The translations under genes and the position numbers were made by a program. A DNA stretch of 21,909 bases. It comes from JACXVD01 sp047975785. GTDB lineage: Bacteria > Pseudomonadota > Alphaproteobacteria > Sphingomonadales > Sphingomonadaceae. The notes beneath the pieces are model-generated. The model saw only the letters and a list, made by a program, of their open reading frames with translations. It was not told the DNA's origin and made no database searches. This document shows positions 21,295-21,909 of the stretch, in pieces. The stretch lies in assembly GCA_047975785.1 (NCBI GenBank), contig JBKEEC010000218.1:1-21909 (forward strand), written 5' to 3'. Within the stretch, counting starts at the first letter, position 1, and every line of letters begins with the position of its first letter.

Positions 21295-21909
21295 ATGATT
21301 GCACTGACAAGAGCGCGAATGATGTCGTCCCTGATTCTGGCCCGGATTCCGACCCTGATTCTGGCCCGGATTCTGGTCCTGATTTCGTTTTGTCTTCTGG
21401 CCGGGCAGGCCCAGGCCCAGGATCTGCCGCACAGCCATCCTGCTGATCCCGACCTGCTGGCCACGCGCTGCGCACATCTCGCCCCTGTCGGGGATGCGTG
21501 CGATCTTGTGCGTGTTGCTGCGCAGATGCTCAGGCCATCCTATGCGCAGGACAAGGGCAGCGAAGGGATTACCCAATTCAAGGAGCTGGGCTATGAGGCA
21601 GAATATTTCCCCGCCCGCGCATTCCGTCTGTTTTCCGGCACGACCAATGTATTTCTGGCCGCAAAGCCGCGCAGTGACCGTCTGTTTGTCATTATTACCG
21701 GAACCGAAACCGAACGGGACTGGATAGAAAATCTGAACGCGGCGCCTGCCCCGGCAGACTGGCGCAGGGGCGGATATTATATCCCGCCCGGCCATAGCGG
21801 GTTTCGCAGCGGTGCAGATGAGATTGTCTATACATTGCTGCGCTCCGGTGAGTTTGAACAGCACGGATTTGACTGCAACCCTGACCGGCTCAACCGGCGC
21901 ACCACCAGT
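21295..21909 (+). CDS. Exported class-3-lipase-like protein, 3' end cut by window
   Basis: The frame from ATG 21295 is open to the window end (205 residues visible, no stop). A signal peptide is likely: basic start, hydrophobic segment to residue ~36, then AQA before Gln 42. The mature part contains 'FLAAKPRSDRLFVIITGTETERDWIENLNAAP' (about 120-151) and 'PGHSGFRSGADEIVY', matching the strand, loop and helix that precede the nucleophile elbow in Lipase_3 proteins. The GxSxG motif itself would lie beyond the window, so catalytic competence cannot be confirmed. ATG 21319 and 21322 are alternative starts; none has a strong Shine-Dalgarno. The hydrophobic core is unusual in holding an 8-residue repeat with Arg in it (LILARIPT, LILARILV). 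Confidence 0.75.
   Translation, partial: MIALTRARMMSSLILARIPTLILARILVLISFCLLAGQAQAQDLPHSHPADPDLLATRCAHLAPVGDACDLVRVAAQMLRPSYAQDKGSEGITQFKELGYEAEYFPARAFRLFSGTTNVFLAAKPRSDRLFVIITGTETERDWIENLNAAPAPADWRRGGYYIPPGHSGFRSGADEIVYTLLRSGEFEQHGFDCNPDRLNRRTTS
21330..21384 (+). repeat. 24-bp tandem repeat inside a signal-peptide coding region
   Basis: CCTGATTCTGGCCCGGATTC occurs at 21330-21349 and 21354-21373 (period 24), with a third partial copy CCTGATT at 21378-21384. The period is a multiple of three, so copy-number change keeps the frame and alters the hydrophobic core in 8-residue steps. Confidence 0.85.

Noticed and set aside
21127..21864. Long minus-strand open frame (245 codons) with an Asn/Gln/Gly repeat
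   Set aside because: It is the shadow of the plus-strand lipase-like gene and its 24-bp repeat. The plus frame has a signal peptide and lipase-like motifs, whereas the minus frame covers the groEL terminator and shows no family features.

Overview
The window looks like chromosomal DNA of an alphaproteobacterium, most likely a sphingomonad. The signs are a moderately GC-rich composition (by eye), a groES-groEL operon preceded by a CIRCE operator, a TonB-dependent receptor with a typical sphingomonad-style plug, a lipoprotein c-type cytochrome, and a two-palindrome intergenic repeat resembling the RIME elements of alphaproteobacteria. The taxon is inferred from protein style; no rRNA or tRNA gene was seen.

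Left part (1-3324, + strand): the 3' part of an S9-family peptidase gene, then a thioredoxin-like [2Fe-2S] ferredoxin, a CoxS/IorA-type [2Fe-2S] subunit with no molybdopterin partner in the window, and an ArsC-family reductase. The four genes are tightly spaced. They end at a convergent junction (3331-3431) filled by the RIME-like mosaic element.

Centre (3430-15731, - strand): a ten-gene run that reads as one catabolic and uptake island. In transcription order it encodes a carboxymuconolactone decarboxylase/AhpD-like protein, a zinc-free quinone oxidoreductase, a TauD/TfdA Fe(II)/2-oxoglutarate dioxygenase, a BKACE (DUF849) beta-keto acid cleavage enzyme, a small RBBP9/YdeN-type hydrolase, an MFS transporter, a YeiH-family putative sulfate/sulfite exporter, a TonB-dependent receptor, an acyl-CoA ligase and an acyl-CoA dehydrogenase. 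A divergent AraC-family activator (15851-16867, + strand) sits at its head. A partly palindromic motif, TTTGYCAT-N3-ATGRCAAA-like, recurs in the divergent promoter, upstream of the oxidoreductase gene and upstream of the receptor gene, so the island may be one regulon. The substrate is unknown. The dioxygenase plus the YeiH-type exporter suggests an organosulfur compound whose carbon skeleton is activated to a CoA thioester, but this is inference.

Right part (16868-21909): a convergent junction with three stacked inverted repeats, one pair resembling the left RIME-like element; a lipoprotein cytochrome c (- strand); a MATE efflux pump (+); the groES-groEL operon with promoter, CIRCE and an intrinsic terminator; and the 5' part of a secreted class-3-lipase-like gene running off the window end. 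That last gene has a 24-bp tandem repeat inside its signal-peptide coding region.
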